Assembly (NCBI RefSeq): GCF_024642105.1
Contig: NZ_JAHEBT010000053.1
Coordinates: 310,001-374,000 of the forward strand
DNA from: Flavobacterium sp.
GTDB taxonomy: Bacteria; Bacteroidota; Bacteroidia; Flavobacteriales; Flavobacteriaceae
Direction: 5' to 3'
DNA: 64,000 nt
Below the pieces are notes generated by a model. That model was not told where the DNA came from, searched no databases, and saw only the letters and a program-made list of their open reading frames with translations. Numbering within the stretch: the first letter of the stretch is position 1; each line of letters begins with the position of its first letter. This document shows, piece after piece, positions 38,301-46,832 of this stretch. A program made the position numbers and the translations under genes.

Positions 38301-39696
38301 TGGTGCAAACAACTACTGTAACAATATGAATTGTTCGTGGCTCATACAACCTCCACAAGCCAATACTGTAACGTTTAATTTTAAAGAGTTTAATTTAGAA
38401 AGTGCTTCTTCAGACGGAAAATCCATTTATGATGCGGTTGAAATTTATGATGGTTCAAACGATAGCGCACCCTTGTTAGGTAGATTTACTGGTTCATCTA
38501 TACCAAATGCAGTTACCTCTACAGGAGGTAGTATGTACATTAAATTCTATTCTGATAATGAATTGAACTATTCAGGTTGGTCAGGGTATTATACTTCAAC
38601 TCAAACTCCTTTTTGCAATGGAACTGCTACAATTCTAACCACTGCAACAGGAACTTTATCAGATGGTAGTGGTACTGACAAATATGCTAATAATTCCAAT
38701 TGTGCTTGGCTCATCCAACCCACTAATGCCAAAACAGTTACTCTAAATTTCACTGCTTTTGATACAGAACTAAATTATGATGGGGTGATTATTTACGATG
38801 GAAGCAATAATACAGCTCCTATTTTAGGAAAATTCACAGGTACAACATTGCCTCCAGCAGTAACCTCTACAACAGGTAGTATGTATATTGAGTTTTTATC
38901 TGACGAGGCATTAAGATCGAATGGATGGTCAGCTAATTATACCTCAACAAAACCAAGCATTTATAATTTAGCTTCTACTAATTTCAAAATGCAGGTAGAA
39001 TCAGCCAGTTGCATTGGTAAGAAAACTGGAAAAATATCCGCTACCATCACTAATACCAATTATGCGTATCAAGTAACCGTTACAGGGGTTAATAGCTACA
39101 CCAATACTCAGACTGTTCCTGTCGGCACAAGTATTTGGAGCATTACAGGATTGGAGAAAGGGAAATATTCTATTTGCTTTGCCATAGCTTCCGAACCAAC
39201 TCAAAAACAATGTTTTGATATTGAGGTTACCGAACCTGACCCTCTAAGCGTTTATGCCAAAGTAGATAACTCAACCGGGATTATCAATTTAGCTATGTTA
39301 GGAGCTAAAAATTACTCTGTAAATGTTAATGGCAAAACGACTACTGTAAGCGACAACAACTTTAGTACAGTACTTCCAATTGGGCTTAATACGATTAGTG
39401 TAACAACCGATAAAGACTGTCAAGGTATTTATCAGCAAGAAATTTTCATCTCAGAGAAAGCTTTTATTTATCCGAATCCAACCTTTGGAGTGTTGCATAT
39501 TTTCGTTGGAGGAACAGAAGAAAATATTGCTATGAACTTAAATAATTTGTCAGGAGTAACAATCAAGAAAATGAACCTTACTGTTGGAGAAACAAGGGAA
39601 GTTACCGTTGATTTAGGTGGTGTTCCACAAGGAAGTTACATTATCACTATTAATTCTAAAACTGTAAGTCAATCCTTTAAAGTAATTAAGTTATGA
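35389..39696 (+). CDS. Secreted M4 (thermolysin-like) metalloprotease with CUB-like domains and T9SS sorting domain
   Basis: 1435 residues. After the signal peptide there is an FTP/PepSY-type propeptide (about 70-250) and an M4 catalytic domain with HEYSH at 520-524 (Zn ligands His520 and His524) and Glu548 in NESFADI as third ligand. Four CUB-like domains follow at about 720-830, 838-945, 950-1065 and 1074-1185, each with the DGSG..Y..N..C.W.I motif. A linker and a type A T9SS C-terminal domain (IYPNPTFGVLHIFV ... QSFKVIKL, about 1357-1435) close the protein. It is exported by type IX secretion to digest extracellular proteins. The propeptide indicates zymogen activation. It overlaps the next lipoprotein gene by 4 bases. 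Confidence 0.92.
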   Translation: MKHLSILKYLFLFGLLYTSSVAQVKQITTPNINNPFKTKIQSKTLQKKVISPAISVVDTTINPTTKIETINGSFMLDLKDLSNPIAKKVQNSKTAKGATNSIDFNTWFNLNSKHSFRLINEKVDDSIYSHQYYQQYYEGYPIEGSILMTHSNSGKLNASNGQVAEFEYIDTQINITKEFAFEKAKSSLKVDNIIKEYPIEIIVCKAQSETDRNNFKLAYKIRIDSNQPFTMSEVYIDVVDGSVLKSISLLNDIDTPATASTMYSNAQTIITDSFNGGYRLRDNGRKIETYNATNSSALTLNGFTGATDFTNSTTNWGGTLQLKSFTIASASQSWWYTPIIDELPEFYIKIKNAQGTVVYTSNYLKDTNPTITFDNLNILLVETPYTVELWEYDAVGGDDFGGNFSLSNSVGNQNWSIGGNSGSYTINTLNNPALDVHWGMEKTYDFYLNVFNRNSFDGTGASIKNYLNPPLDVIKSANNNDTAGLPNNAFAAPSPYNFMVFGLGDGIVMNPVVGLDVEGHEYSHMVIANRNPALGGLTYQGESGALNESFADIFGTCVEFYAKPTSANWNIGEDVTLPSGSFLRSMSNPKLRGQPNTYNSYNGYWKNPICGDPNPKNDKCGVHTNSGVQNYWFYLLSQGGTGTNDLGNVYSVSGIGLNKARQIAYLNLTTHLGGQNATYQDAYNGSLLAAQQLFGNPSTEYSAVRQAWYAVGIGNDPNNYCSGTTKVTTINGTISDGSGTANYGNNANCKWVIAPAGATKITLNFTAFNTQANIDKVYVYNGPDDTYPLLVTWWGNTLPPTISTSDGVGAMCVKFVSDASTTSSGWAANYTSTITTPTCSGITTLSTPTGTFDDGSGTANYTNNQQCAWYIAPPCATSVTLNFSTFNTELNYDGIVIYDSLQATNQIGVFSGTTLPASITSNTGKMLVVFVSDYGTVSQGFTANYTSTGSSYCSGVTTLNTSDYGTITDGSGANNYCNNMNCSWLIQPPQANTVTFNFKEFNLESASSDGKSIYDAVEIYDGSNDSAPLLGRFTGSSIPNAVTSTGGSMYIKFYSDNELNYSGWSGYYTSTQTPFCNGTATILTTATGTLSDGSGTDKYANNSNCAWLIQPTNAKTVTLNFTAFDTELNYDGVIIYDGSNNTAPILGKFTGTTLPPAVTSTTGSMYIEFLSDEALRSNGWSANYTSTKPSIYNLASTNFKMQVESASCIGKKTGKISATITNTNYAYQVTVTGVNSYTNTQTVPVGTSIWSITGLEKGKYSICFAIASEPTQKQCFDIEVTEPDPLSVYAKVDNSTGIINLAMLGAKNYSVNVNGKTTTVSDNNFSTVLPIGLNTISVTTDKDCQGIYQQEIFISEKAFIYPNPTFGVLHIFVGGTEENIAMNLNNLSGVTIKKMNLTVGETREVTVDLGGVPQGSYIITINSKTVSQSFKVIKL

Positions 39697-40412
39697 TGCA
39701 AAATAAACTAAAATATGGTTATTTGATTTTACTTTCTGCATTAGTACTTAGCTGTGGTGGTTCAGGCAACGAGCCTATTACTCCTGAGATTAAAGCACCT
39801 GATGTAGTGAGCTTAAATCTTCCATCAAACAATACAATTTGTGAAGATGGTACAAATATCACGACAACAACAAGCGATGTAGTTTTTACTTGGGCTGTAG
39901 CCAACAATACTGACAGTTATGAGTTAGCAATTACTAATTTAGTTACTAATGTCATTACTACCAAGACGGTTGCTGACCCAATAACAACAGCTACGGTTAA
40001 TTTAACACGTGGACAGCCTTACAAATGGCAAATAACTTCAAAGAGTACAAAGACAACTAAAACAGGAGTTTCTTCTTCTAATAAGTTTTATTTAGCAGGA
40101 GCAGGTATTACCAGTTACCCTCCGTTTCCTGCAACGATAACTGCTCCAACATTCGGAGCAAGTGTTACACCTGTAAGCAACAAAATAACTTTATCGTGGA
40201 CTGTTTCAGACCCTGATAGTTCGATTCTCACCTATGAAGTTTATATTGACACGGATGAGGCGAAAGTGAGAAGTTATACTACTCCAATTAGCTCATCAAC
40301 AAACAGCTATAGCGCTACCGTAGAAAGCAATAAGACCTATTTTTGGTGTGTAAAGACCAGTGATGGTAGAAATATAAGTTACTCGTTGATTCACAACTTT
40401 AAAACTAATTAA
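39693..40412 (+). CDS. Lipoprotein with fibronectin-type/Ig-like repeats
   Basis: 239 residues with a lipobox (LLSALVLSCGG). Two fibronectin III-like domains appear (VVFTWAVANNTDSYELAI ... YKWQITSKS and KITLSWTVSDPDSSILTYEVYID ... TYFWCVKTSDG). It overlaps the protease stop by ATGA-type overlap (ATG at 39693 inside the last codons). It may be a surface partner or anchor of the protease. Confidence 0.75.
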   Translation: MMQNKLKYGYLILLSALVLSCGGSGNEPITPEIKAPDVVSLNLPSNNTICEDGTNITTTTSDVVFTWAVANNTDSYELAITNLVTNVITTKTVADPITTATVNLTRGQPYKWQITSKSTKTTKTGVSSSNKFYLAGAGITSYPPFPATITAPTFGASVTPVSNKITLSWTVSDPDSSILTYEVYIDTDEAKVRSYTTPISSSTNSYSATVESNKTYFWCVKTSDGRNISYSLIHNFKTN

Positions 40413-40414
40413 TT

Positions 40415-40639
40415 ATGTTAACATTATTCGAAGGAGAGAAAATTGTTTCACAATCAAATGATAAATCTGTCACTCTAACAACTCATCGTATTTTATATAA
40501 AACAGCAGTATGGGGAAATACATATAATCAGAATATTGCATTAGAGCATATAACATCATGCGAAAACAAACATATTTCTTACGTTTTAATTATATTCTTA
40601 GCCATTGGAAGTATCTTATTTAGATTTAGTAATGGCTAA
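40415..40639 (+). CDS. Short PH-domain-like membrane protein
   Basis: 74 residues that begin like bacterial PH-domain proteins (FEGEKIVSQSNDKSVTLTTHRILYK) and end in a hydrophobic segment (VLIIFLAIGSILF). Family members are usually longer, so this may be truncated where the Kiwa-like pair begins. It follows the lipoprotein gene by 2 bases. Confidence 0.55.
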   Translation: MLTLFEGEKIVSQSNDKSVTLTTHRILYKTAVWGNTYNQNIALEHITSCENKHISYVLIIFLAIGSILFRFSNG

Positions 40640-40774
40640 TTAAATTGAAATATTTATAAATTTCATTTTATTAATTAATCTTATTTATTCCTTATAGTTC
40701 TATCATTATCCAATTTAATTAAGCCGATACAAATTATATTTTTTACTAATTATCCAACATTTATATAAACTATT

Positions 40775-41734
40775 TTATTTTTCAAATTCAGCACTTTTAA
40801 TATCATCTTTGGCTAAACTATCGTAGTAGAGTTGTGTTAATTCAGACGTAAGAAAATCATCATTTAAAAGTTTTACAAATAGTTTTATTGAAACCTTTGT
40901 ATCTAATTTAATTAATGTTTGGTCTTCATTATATCTAATTTTCCCTTGAAGCGCAGGATGTGTATTTGAAAAATGAATAATCTGCGCATTTGGAATATTA
41001 TTTTGAATGACAGGAGAAAATTTAGCTATTTTTATAAGCTTTCTTGCAAAAGTAGTATTGTTGATTAATCCTACTAGGGAATCAATATTCTGCAAAATTG
41101 CTATTTCTCTGATTGCTTCAATACCCATAATAGCTTCTCTTTTTATTACATCTACAAAACCAAAAGATTTTTCAATAGTTTTTAAGTTTAGTATAATAAC
41201 AGTATTATTTATCGATATTGCTTGAAATCCAGGGCTTATTCGTAAAAGATTATTGTTGAATTTTTCGAATCTTTCAGCTGACTTTATTAAAAAGAAGCTA
41301 CCTCTACCTATAATTTCAACTGGAGATAGCTTTTTATATAGTGAAACTTGATGTTCTCCATTTCCTAGAACAATAATTAACGAATTAATGTGTATTATTG
41401 CTTCATCATTAAAATTGAACAGTTCAATATTATCATTACCTATAATTTCATTCAAATTTATCAACTCATCAGGCAATTCTAAATCATATTCATAAAAACA
41501 TTTGCCTCGCTCGTCAGCAGTTGAAAGTGGTAATACAACATGTTCTCTCTCATTAACAATTAAGTTGGTAATACTATCCAAAAACATATTTTTAATACCT
41601 AATAAATCATTATCATCAATATCAAGTTTTCTAGGATTTTCATGGTTATTTAAAACTGCATATACAATCACTTGTATGTTAGCATTTGGCTGAAATAAAA
41701 AATTTAGATTATTGTTTAATTCTTGTTTATTCAT
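40775..41734 (-). CDS. kwaB: Kiwa anti-phage protein KwaB (DUF4868-like)
   Basis: 319 residues. The segment NEREHVVLPLSTADERGKCFYEY and the following alpha/beta domain are like DUF4868, the KwaB family, which binds DNA and acts with the membrane sensor KwaA. It overlaps the upstream membrane-protein gene by 8 bases on the same strand, as kwaA-kwaB pairs do. The family call rests on remembered motif likeness, size and the membrane partner. Confidence 0.7.
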   Translation of the reverse strand: MNKQELNNNLNFLFQPNANIQVIVYAVLNNHENPRKLDIDDNDLLGIKNMFLDSITNLIVNEREHVVLPLSTADERGKCFYEYDLELPDELINLNEIIGNDNIELFNFNDEAIIHINSLIIVLGNGEHQVSLYKKLSPVEIIGRGSFFLIKSAERFEKFNNNLLRISPGFQAISINNTVIILNLKTIEKSFGFVDVIKREAIMGIEAIREIAILQNIDSLVGLINNTTFARKLIKIAKFSPVIQNNIPNAQIIHFSNTHPALQGKIRYNEDQTLIKLDTKVSIKLFVKLLNDDFLTSELTQLYYDSLAKDDIKSAEFEK

Positions 41735-42308
41735 TATTCACTTTTTTTGCGTAATAAATACGATCGTCTAATTTTATATATTTTATTTCATCAGAATTAT
41801 CTAGTTTATCTAGAGTAATTAAAATTACATTGTTTCTTATATCATTGCGAACAAAACATCCTGATACCTTATATATTCTGAATTGTAGAATGGCTAATGA
41901 CGGATTTGCATAAAACAAATCTGTTCTTATGTAGATAACACCCATAATAAAAAGCAGTATATAAAATACTATCAAATACCTTAAACTATTGAAATTGAAA
42001 CAAATTAAAGGAACTATATATGTAGTTAAGAATGTAAGATGTTCATAATCTCTTTTCTCAATAGATATTATTTTAAAAGGTAACTCTGACGTACCTTTCA
42101 CTTTATACAAAAAATCAAAGAATGAGATAGTTCCTATTATGATGAAAATAATACTCAGAAAAGCAACTATATTATTTTTGAATAAATTGCTAGTACCTAT
42201 ATATTCCCATTCTTTTTCAAAACAGAAAGGGATTTGAATGGTAATTATAAATGTCAAAAAAAACAATAACCAGAGAGACAAAAAATACAAACCAATTTTT
42301 CTTTTCAT
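41727..42308 (-). CDS. kwaA: Kiwa membrane protein KwaA-like
   Basis: 193 residues with four hydrophobic segments (near 7-27, 48-68, 95-112, 113-130) and a YANPSLAILQFRIYKV motif near the end. Four-helix KwaA of this size senses phage-associated membrane changes in Kiwa. It is the upstream gene of the pair; the overlap with KwaB suggests coupling. Confidence 0.7.
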   Translation of the reverse strand: MKRKIGLYFLSLWLLFFLTFIITIQIPFCFEKEWEYIGTSNLFKNNIVAFLSIIFIIIGTISFFDFLYKVKGTSELPFKIISIEKRDYEHLTFLTTYIVPLICFNFNSLRYLIVFYILLFIMGVIYIRTDLFYANPSLAILQFRIYKVSGCFVRNDIRNNVILITLDKLDNSDEIKYIKLDDRIYYAKKVNNE

Positions 42309-42846
42309 TTATTCAATAGTCTAAAATTCAAATTATATCAACAACAACAAAATTTATAAAACGAATTTAATTACTTAGTTCTAAACTAGTTTAATATAAA
42401 TTCATATCTTAACAAATAAGGAGGATTTTGGATAAATAGTGTTAAATTATTATTGGGTACGAAGCTTAGAAAATAAAAACTAATTTGAAATTTAATATAA
42501 TACCTCAAATTGGTACTTTTCCAAATTATTATTGCTACCTAAAAATAAAACTAATTTATTATTATTTTGTATTCTACAGTTTTATAGCCATTTAAAATGA
42601 TAACATTTTAGGCGTTTTTCAAAGTTCTTAATCAACATCAACAATAATGACTATTTTTTTGAAGAATATTAAAAAAATTTTATGTGCAATTTTTTATTCT
42701 AGGTATCAAAAGAAAATCAGCAACATTACTACAATTTTTATATCGAGGACAAGTGATAAAAAAATTGATTTGAAATTTCATTTTTAGAAGCTCAATTTTG
42801 TATTATATTTCAGTGGCGATTAATCTATTATATATTGTTTAATTAT
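42309..42846. other. 538-bp AT-rich non-coding region
   Basis: Between the Kiwa-like pair and the RiPP cluster. Highly AT-rich with no ORF I trust; a 33-codon frame with three Cys on the minus strand lacks support. It probably holds the kwaA promoter and the end of the RiPP operon transcript. Confidence 0.4.
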
Positions 42847-42960
42847 TTAAAAAAATAATAATTTAACAACATATAATATAGATATTGTATTAAATAACAA
42901 AATTAATACACCAATAATATAAAACTTTCCAGGAATTTCTTTAAATAATGTTCCTTTCAT
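42847..42960 (-). CDS. 37-aa single-pass membrane peptide at the end of the RiPP operon
   Basis: ATG at 42960, ten bases after the exporter stop; stop TAA at 42847. The peptide begins MKGTLFKEIPGKFYIIG and then is almost wholly hydrophobic to the end (VLILLFNTISILYVVKLLFF). The tight spacing to the exporter gene supports translation. It may be an exporter accessory subunit or an immunity peptide. It is too short for routine gene calling. Confidence 0.6.
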   Translation of the reverse strand: MKGTLFKEIPGKFYIIGVLILLFNTISILYVVKLLFF

Positions 42961-42970
42961 TTTGTGTTTT

Positions 42971-45151
42971 TTAATTTCCTAGCTCTAATTGATTTTTTAC
43001 CAAATTAAAATATTTCCCTTTTAAATTAATTAAATCATTATGTGTGCCTTTTTCTACAATACTTCCTTTTTCTAAAACAATAATTTGGTCTGAATTCATT
43101 ACCGTACTCAAACGATGTGCAACCACTAATATAGTCTTCCCCTTAAAATATTTTTCGATATTTCCGACTATAATTTTTTCGTTTTCAGCATCTAATGAAT
43201 TTGTTGCTTCATCAAAAAAAAGATAATCTGGATTTTTATAAATTGCCCTCGCAATCAATATTCTCTGTTTTTGTCCTTGACTAATTCCAATGCCTTCTTG
43301 TCCGATAAGCGTTTCATATTTCATAGGTAACTCTTCAATAAAAGATTTTATATTTGCATTTTCAACTGCCAAATGTAATTTATCTACATCATATTCTTCT
43401 TTTAACGAAATATTAAAAGCAATAGAATTAGAAAAAATAAAACTGTCTTGGAAAATTACCCCACATCTATTTCTCCAAATTTTATCTTCTATAGCCTCAA
43501 TATTAATTTTATTCAAATTAACAAATCCTATTTGGGGCTTATAAAATTTTAAAAGTAATTTAATTAGGGTTGTTTTACCGCTTCCGCTTAAACCAACTAT
43601 GGCAGTAGTAGTGCCTTTTTTAATTTTAAAATTTATATTATTTAATACATTTGTAACACCATTATAAGAAAACGACAAATCAATTAACTCAATATCACCA
43701 TTATTAAAATTTCTTTCTTTTTCTTCTAAACTAGATTCTTCAGAAATATCATTAATTTCATTTAGCCGAGTTATACTAACCATTAATAATTGAAAATTTA
43801 AAACGCAGTTTATTAATTGTGCAATAGGAACATTTACGGCACCAATTACCAAAATTATTGACATCATTGCTCCTAACGATAAAACCCCATTTATTACAGA
43901 CAAAGCAGAAAAAAATGTTATTAAAATTGAAGTAAAAAAAGATATAAATCGATAACTTTCATATCGCTGATTTAATTTGAGATTTTTTACATTAGTATTA
44001 AAAAGTTCTAATTGAATATTTTCCCATTCTTTTCTTTTTAAATCGTCTAGATTATTAAGTTTAATCTCTTGGAGTCCTGTTAATAATTCAATATTTTTAG
44101 TTTGTTCCTTTCCTAGTAATTTAAATTTTATTTTATCTAAAATTTTAATTCTTTCCAAAAAGTTAAAAATCCACATTAATTGCAATGTATTTCCAACAAT
44201 GAATATAATAAAAATAGATTTAGAAAAGTATAAAAGAATTGAACTAAAAACAATTAGACTAAAAAAAGCAAATACACTTTTAAGCAAATCATCTGTCAAA
44301 AATTTTTCAATTCTTTTATGGTCATCGATTCTTTCAAGTAAATCTCCAATTGTTTTTGAGCAGAAAAATTGAATTGGCAAATTCATTAATTTCTTTAAGA
44401 AATCAGAGACTAAACTAAGACTTATTCTCGAGCTAATATATATAAACAACCATGACCTATAAAATTCATTAACTATTTTACTAACAAACAAAACTATTTG
44501 TCCCACTAAAATTAAATACAAAAAAGAAAAATTTTTAAATCGCACCCCCTTGTCTATAATTTTTTGTGTAAAAAAAGGGAAAACAAATTCAATTACAGAC
44601 GATAATAAAAGAATAAATGTTAGCAAATAAACATGTTTTTTATAACTCAGTAAATACTGTAAAACATAAATGAAACTTTTTCTCCTCTTGAAAGTCTCTA
44701 CTTCATGATGTTTGTAAAGTTCTTTTGTTGGTCTTAATAATAAAATTGCTCCTTTTCGTTTAAGACCTTTCCATCCATCCAAAAATTGTTTTTTGGTGTA
44801 CACTAGCCTTCCGATACCTGGATCGCTCACGTATATTTTACTTCTAGTAATTTTATAAACAGTAATAAAGTGATTCTGACCCCAGAAAAATATAGCTGGT
44901 AAAATAACATTTCCTTCAATCTCGTCGAAATCAAGTTCAACAAATAAATTTTCAAATCCAATTTTTGACGAGAGCCTTTCTAATTCAGAAAACATTAATC
45001 CTTGTCTGGTAATATTACTTTCTTGGAAAATAATATTTCGACTCGAAATATTAACACCGTAATATTTACTGATTGTCCTAATACACGCAAGACCACAATC
45101 AGCACTATCTAATTGTTGAATAAAAGGGAATTTTTTAAATCTTAGTTTCAT
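42971..45151 (-). CDS. C39-peptidase ABC exporter (peptidase-containing RiPP transporter)
   Basis: Starting at the ATG at 45151 (726 residues; the upstream frame overlaps the rSAM gene), the N-terminal C39 peptidase has Cys19 in DSADCGLACIRTIS and His in NHFITVYKI with Asp in YVSDPGIG. Six membrane helices follow, then the ATPase with Walker A GLSGSGKTTLI, signature ISQGQKQR, Walker B YLFFDEATN and H-loop AHRLSTV. Such exporters cut the leader after GG and export the core. It lies 43 bases after the rSAM gene and is the transport step for the 59-aa precursor, whose leader ends SGG. Confidence 0.93.
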   Translation of the reverse strand: MKLRFKKFPFIQQLDSADCGLACIRTISKYYGVNISSRNIIFQESNITRQGLMFSELERLSSKIGFENLFVELDFDEIEGNVILPAIFFWGQNHFITVYKITRSKIYVSDPGIGRLVYTKKQFLDGWKGLKRKGAILLLRPTKELYKHHEVETFKRRKSFIYVLQYLLSYKKHVYLLTFILLLSSVIEFVFPFFTQKIIDKGVRFKNFSFLYLILVGQIVLFVSKIVNEFYRSWLFIYISSRISLSLVSDFLKKLMNLPIQFFCSKTIGDLLERIDDHKRIEKFLTDDLLKSVFAFFSLIVFSSILLYFSKSIFIIFIVGNTLQLMWIFNFLERIKILDKIKFKLLGKEQTKNIELLTGLQEIKLNNLDDLKRKEWENIQLELFNTNVKNLKLNQRYESYRFISFFTSILITFFSALSVINGVLSLGAMMSIILVIGAVNVPIAQLINCVLNFQLLMVSITRLNEINDISEESSLEEKERNFNNGDIELIDLSFSYNGVTNVLNNINFKIKKGTTTAIVGLSGSGKTTLIKLLLKFYKPQIGFVNLNKINIEAIEDKIWRNRCGVIFQDSFIFSNSIAFNISLKEEYDVDKLHLAVENANIKSFIEELPMKYETLIGQEGIGISQGQKQRILIARAIYKNPDYLFFDEATNSLDAENEKIIVGNIEKYFKGKTILVVAHRLSTVMNSDQIIVLEKGSIVEKGTHNDLINLKGKYFNLVKNQLELGN

Positions 45152-45194
45152 AATTAAATCTTCAAAGTTAACTGAAGGTTTTATTAGTTTAAAA

Positions 45195-46457
45195 CTATTC
45201 TTTAACGTTAGAAAATAATTTATATTTATCATTTTTAAAAGACTCAAGTTTTGACGTATATTCAGGGTCAGTTATATCCGATAATTTTTTTTCAATAATT
45301 ATTTTAGCATCTTCATAAGTTAATTTAGAAATCCCCGTTTCAATTTTCAATTCTATTGGCAAAGAATCAATTACAGCATTTTGGATATGTGTTATTAATC
45401 TTAATAAATCATCACAATATATTGTTGGATTGTTAAATCCATTTAATGAACTGTATCTGTGTGGCAAATAACCACCCCCACAAATTTCTTGAACAGGGCA
45501 TGCTAAACATTTCCTTGGTAAATATTTTCCAGAATTATAATAGACGTCAATAAGTTCTGATTTGCTTATTTCATCTATTTCATGGGTATTTATATTAATA
45601 CCATTTTTAGTAAATGAATCTCCACATGCTTTTAAAACGTCTACAGCTTCTAAATCTCCATTAGTTTCTAATACCAATACGTTGTTTTCACTTATCCCTA
45701 ATGAATCTAAACTCTGGTTTTCCCCAATTATTTCCTTAATTATCATATCGAATAAACGAATTCTATAATTTTGCTTATCTTCAGAATACCATTTATTAAA
45801 AATTTCAATGTACCATTCTGCAGGGGATATGATATTATTAAAAACAGAGTCTTTAGTATCGTAGTTTGCATCTAATAGTAAAATCTCAACAGATTTTAAG
45901 TTTAAACTTTTAAAATGATTATAATATTCTATTGGATCTGATTGTAAATTCATAACTGACAGAATTCCAGTACTTAGATTGTTATTTTTTAAAACCTGTA
46001 TACCATTGATAACCTTTTCATAAGTTCCATTTCCATTTTTATCAACCCTAAACTTATCATTTTCATTTTTTTCTCCATCTAAACTTACCCCAATATTTAT
46101 ATCGTATTTTTTAAACAATTTGCACCACTCATTATCAATAAGTATTGCATTAGTTTGAAGATAGAAAAAAACCTTAATTTTATTATCTTTTAAAATATTG
46201 AAATGATTTATGAAAATTTCAAACTCTGATTTATTCATCAGTAAGGGTTCTCCTCCGTGAATAATAATCCCTAGAGCATCTATTTTGTTTTCTAGTAAGT
46301 GTGAAAGTATTTTTTTTACAAAATTTTCTGTTGTTGTACTTTCAATAAATTTAGGTTGTAATTTGTAGGATAAGTCTCCAAGATTGTACATATAACAATA
46401 AGAGCAATTAATATTACAGCGACTTGCAATTTTTACTACAATTTTATCTATTTTCAT
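45195..46457 (-). CDS. Radical SAM/SPASM peptide maturase (FxsB-like)
   Basis: 420 residues. The radical SAM cluster motif CxxxCxxC is Cys14, Cys18, Cys21 (CNINCSYC), followed by the GGEP segment (HGGEPLL). The SPASM region has CGDSF and CLACPVQEICGGGYLPHR, then NPTIYCDDL. The CGGG..HRY..G..NP..YC.DL block resembles FxsB-type maturases that make C-C crosslinks (three-residue cyclophanes) on aromatic residues. A precursor peptide lies 103 bases upstream and the exporter downstream. The crosslink type is an inference. Confidence 0.9.
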   Translation of the reverse strand: MKIDKIVVKIASRCNINCSYCYMYNLGDLSYKLQPKFIESTTTENFVKKILSHLLENKIDALGIIIHGGEPLLMNKSEFEIFINHFNILKDNKIKVFFYLQTNAILIDNEWCKLFKKYDINIGVSLDGEKNENDKFRVDKNGNGTYEKVINGIQVLKNNNLSTGILSVMNLQSDPIEYYNHFKSLNLKSVEILLLDANYDTKDSVFNNIISPAEWYIEIFNKWYSEDKQNYRIRLFDMIIKEIIGENQSLDSLGISENNVLVLETNGDLEAVDVLKACGDSFTKNGININTHEIDEISKSELIDVYYNSGKYLPRKCLACPVQEICGGGYLPHRYSSLNGFNNPTIYCDDLLRLITHIQNAVIDSLPIELKIETGISKLTYEDAKIIIEKKLSDITDPEYTSKLESFKNDKYKLFSNVKE

Positions 46458-46517
46458 TTATTTTCAGGATTTGTTTATGTAAAAAAATTAAACTAAAAAA
46501 AGAATTATTTTAATATA

Positions 46518-46550
46518 GAAACCGTCTAAAAATATTCTTCAGACGGTTTC
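46518..46550 (-). terminator. Attenuator-like hairpin between precursor and maturase genes
   Basis: A perfect 10-bp stem (46518-46527 and 46541-46550) with a 13-base loop begins 10 bases after the precursor stop. It is not followed at once by a T run, so it may be a partial terminator or mRNA-stabilising structure, giving more precursor than maturase. Confidence 0.65.
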
Positions 46551-46560
46551 AAATTAATTA

Positions 46561-46740
46561 TTACGCTTGTGTCCAAATAGCCTTAGCGAAAGTTACCTGT
46601 GCAAAATCATCAGGGACGATACCCCCAGATAAAGACATATTAGCTACATCTAATGCAGCTTTTTTTAGCACCGGATTTTCAATTAAACTAATTGAATTTT
46701 CTAATGATTTTGAATCATTTTTGTTTAATTTAAATTTCAT
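46561..46740 (-). CDS. RiPP precursor peptide (59 aa, candidate cyclophane substrate)
   Basis: ATG at 46740, TAA at 46561-46563; absent from ordinary gene calls because of its length. The leader starts MKFKLNKNDSKSLENS, has a hydrophobic helix (VLKKAALDVANM) and ends in LSGG (residues 37-40), a C39 cleavage site. The 19-residue core, IVPDDFAQVTFAKAIWTQA, holds three aromatic-X-polar triplets: FAQ, FAK and WTQ. These fit the motif used by rSAM cyclophane-forming enzymes (triceptides). The maturase and exporter follow downstream and the outer-membrane barrel lies upstream on the same strand. Confidence 0.85.
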   Translation of the reverse strand: MKFKLNKNDSKSLENSISLIENPVLKKAALDVANMSLSGGIVPDDFAQVTFAKAIWTQA

Positions 46741-46832
46741 TTTATATTTATTTAAGATTAGTGACTATTCTTTTAGAGTCATAAAGTCAATATCGGACTC
46801 GCTTGCAAGCATTCTTTTAATATGTTTCACTC

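Noticed and set aside
42309..42846. A 33-codon minus-strand frame starting MKFQINFF with three Cys as a second precursor peptide
   Set aside because: No GG leader, no spacing logic and no second small frame to compare; likely chance in AT-rich DNA.
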